A stretch of 64,000 nt of DNA. Origin: Vanrija pseudolonga (lineage: Eukaryota; Basidiomycota; Tremellomycetes; Trichosporonales; Trichosporonaceae). The translations under genes and the position numbers were made by a program. Positions 62,605 through 64,000 of this stretch are shown here, piece after piece. Every line of letters begins with the position of its first letter. The stretch's first letter is position 1. The notes beneath the pieces are model-generated. The model saw nothing but the letters and a program-made list of their open reading frames with translations. It did not search any database and had not been told where the DNA came from. The DNA lies in NCBI RefSeq assembly GCF_020906515.1, contig NC_085850.1, forward strand, positions 3,100,001 to 3,164,000, in the 5' to 3' direction.

Positions 62605-63841
62605 TGTGGCTAGGGAGGGGGGGTTGAGGGAGGGATGGGGAGTGACTTGAAGTTGAGATGGGGAAATGAGACGACGTGGGTTAGATGTTTGTAGTAGAGG
62701 AAGCAAGTGTGTGTTGTGAAACTTGGCAAAGGCTGGGGCTGCTGCGTACTCGCGTGTCGGTGACGTTCGGCCAACTGATGTCATCACAAAGGTGCAAGGT
62801 GGAGTCGGCTCTCACTTGGCAGCGATGGCCGTCCCGACTAAAAGGGCAGGCGCGGCAGGAATGGGTGGGCGGGACACGCGTGCATCGCGCGTGGCCTGCG
62901 TCCTTCCCAGCTTATGCCCTACAGTGCATATATAGCCCTGCCTACATCGGTTCCCTCGACTGCAACGACTGCATGGCCTGGGCAATGCTAGGCAGGGCCT
63001 AGGGATACATGACAACGCAGTCGCCGCGGTTGACTGGCAGTCACCTATACCACCATACAGGAGGCACCACGCAGGCACCCTGACGTGGCGGCTTGCTGGC
63101 AGAGCAGGAGCACTCAATCGCCGGCGCCGGTTTGCATTCGTCGCGTCGTCGTCGTCGTCTGTCGGCAACGTCGGTGTCCCGTTCCGACGGTCGACCAAAC
63201 AGAAGACGCCAAGGGCCTGCCCCTGAAGCCACTTTCCTGTACACTTGTTCACTTTGACAGCCTGCGGGTCGCCCGAACAGACATGGAACAAAGGTGGCGG
63301 TGGCGCGCGGCGTGCGGCACTCTGCCCGTACAAAGAAATCAATCCATACCATGTCAATCGGAGGCGACAAAAAGGTCTAGTCTCTTGGCTACCACCAGAC
63401 AGCTACTCCTTTGCCTTGGCAAGCTTGCCACACATATGCACCCAGCCAGACAACGACCGTAACTACCACTGCTCGCTCTTCTTGTATCACATTCACGCTC
63501 CCCAGGCGGCAATGACCGCAGCAGCGCAGCAGCTGCGGCCGTCTCCGTCGTCCCGAACAGACGGACGGCGGCGCTGGGGATAGCAGATAGATAACCGAAG
63601 CATGTTGAGATACAAGTGCAGAGGCACTCTTCTCGTGTTCTTGCTGCACCAAATGCGATTATTCGACGACTATGGGAAGCAAAACCATGTGGTGGAAGGA
63701 TGGATGCCAAAGGCAGGTTGAATTGTCAGGAACGGGAACGAGGAGCGGGTAACTTACGTAGCGCTCGAGCTCTCCTCATCCCTCCCTCCCCTGACCACGT
63801 CGAGCGTCTCTCTGTCTTTCTTTAAAGGTAGACGCTTCCCG
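62605..63841. other. Intergenic, Spo14 promoter region
   Basis: Open frames on both strands lack protein character. Some TATA-like sequence (CATATATAGCC) is found at about 62927. Nothing else is recognised. Confidence 0.45.
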
Positions 63842-64000
63842 CTACTGCGACGCACTGGAACAGTATGAACCTTGGCGTGTAATCGCCCCCTTTGTCCCGC
63901 CATAGTGTGCTGCTCCCAGGTCGTTGTCGATCTCCAAGTCGGCCAGGCGTGCTGTGGCTGCTAGTCTGACCTGCTGGTCTGCTTCTATGCCCGTCTCTGT
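63842..64000 (-). CDS. Possible 3' end of a gene cut by the window edge
   Basis: An open minus-strand frame runs from the window edge to a TAG at 63842-63844 and encodes 52 residues: first a helical, acidic part (EADQQVRLAATARLADLEID), then NDLGAAHYGGTKGAIT. The composition looks protein-like, unlike neighbouring random frames. The AT-richer sequence just past the stop (TTTCTTTAAAGG, read on +) would suit a 3' region. I cannot assign a family, and chance openness is possible. Confidence 0.35.
   Translation of the reverse strand, partial: TETGIEADQQVRLAATARLADLEIDNDLGAAHYGGTKGAITRQGSYCSSASQ

Overview
The window looks like nuclear DNA of a basidiomycete yeast, most likely a tremellomycete of the Trichosporonales type (Trichosporon, Cutaneotrichosporon, Apiotrichum, Vanrija). 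That placement is an inference. The supporting features are high GC, dense genes on both strands, many very short spliceosomal introns (GTGAGT/GTAAGT donors, CTRAY branch sites a few bases before the acceptor), and fungal proteins such as Erg3, Pmt-type O-mannosyltransferase, Sec72-like, Snt2, Tap42 and Spo14. A small complex I subunit gene implies a respiring yeast. I traced 23 spliced genes by joining exons with consistent reading phase. No rRNA, tRNA or CRISPR was seen.

Layout, left to right. 1.1-4.4 kb: Snt2-like chromatin reader (+). 4.5-9.5 kb: a 1,620-residue protein with BTB domains and a C-terminal CAP-Gly domain (-). 10.6-12.0 kb: multi-pass membrane protein with a SAP-like start (-). 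12.4-17.6 kb: Sec72-like TPR protein, REEP/Yop1-like ER-shaping protein and eIF3b (all +). 18.1-19.7 kb: two related Gag-like ORFs (-). 20.2-21.8 kb: Tap42 (+). 21.8-25.9 kb: four kilobases without a convincing gene, rich in simple repeats, leading into a Zn2Cys6 transcription factor (25.9-29.6 kb, +). 30.3-31.2 kb: ribosomal protein eL39 (+). 31.8-34.8 kb: F-box protein and V-ATPase subunit e (-). 35.8-36.9 kb: sterol C-5 desaturase Erg3 (+). 37.2-38.9 kb: NOPCHAP1-like acidic protein (+) and a Pom34-like membrane protein (-). 39.1-43.8 kb: WDR59/Sea3 (+). 44.1-46.8 kb: NDUFB2-like complex I subunit (-) and eIF2 gamma (+), divergent. 47.2-49.8 kb: Pmt (+). 50.0-53.4 kb: NmrA-like protein and DUF218 protein (-). 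53.8-55.5 kb: Ser-rich acidic protein (+). 55.6-62.6 kb: IMPACT/Yih1 and phospholipase D Spo14 (-). The right edge probably holds the 3' end of one more minus-strand gene.

Most of this is housekeeping and the neighbours do not form one pathway. Several genes touch translation and nutrient signalling (eIF3b, eIF2 gamma, eL39, Tap42, WDR59/Sea3, IMPACT), and several act in the secretory or endomembrane system (Sec72-like, REEP-like, Pmt, VMA9, Erg3, Spo14). The least ordinary items are the BTB/CAP-Gly fusion, the tandem Gag-like pair, the long repeat-rich leader of the zinc-cluster regulator, and about 25 introns of 40 nt or less.
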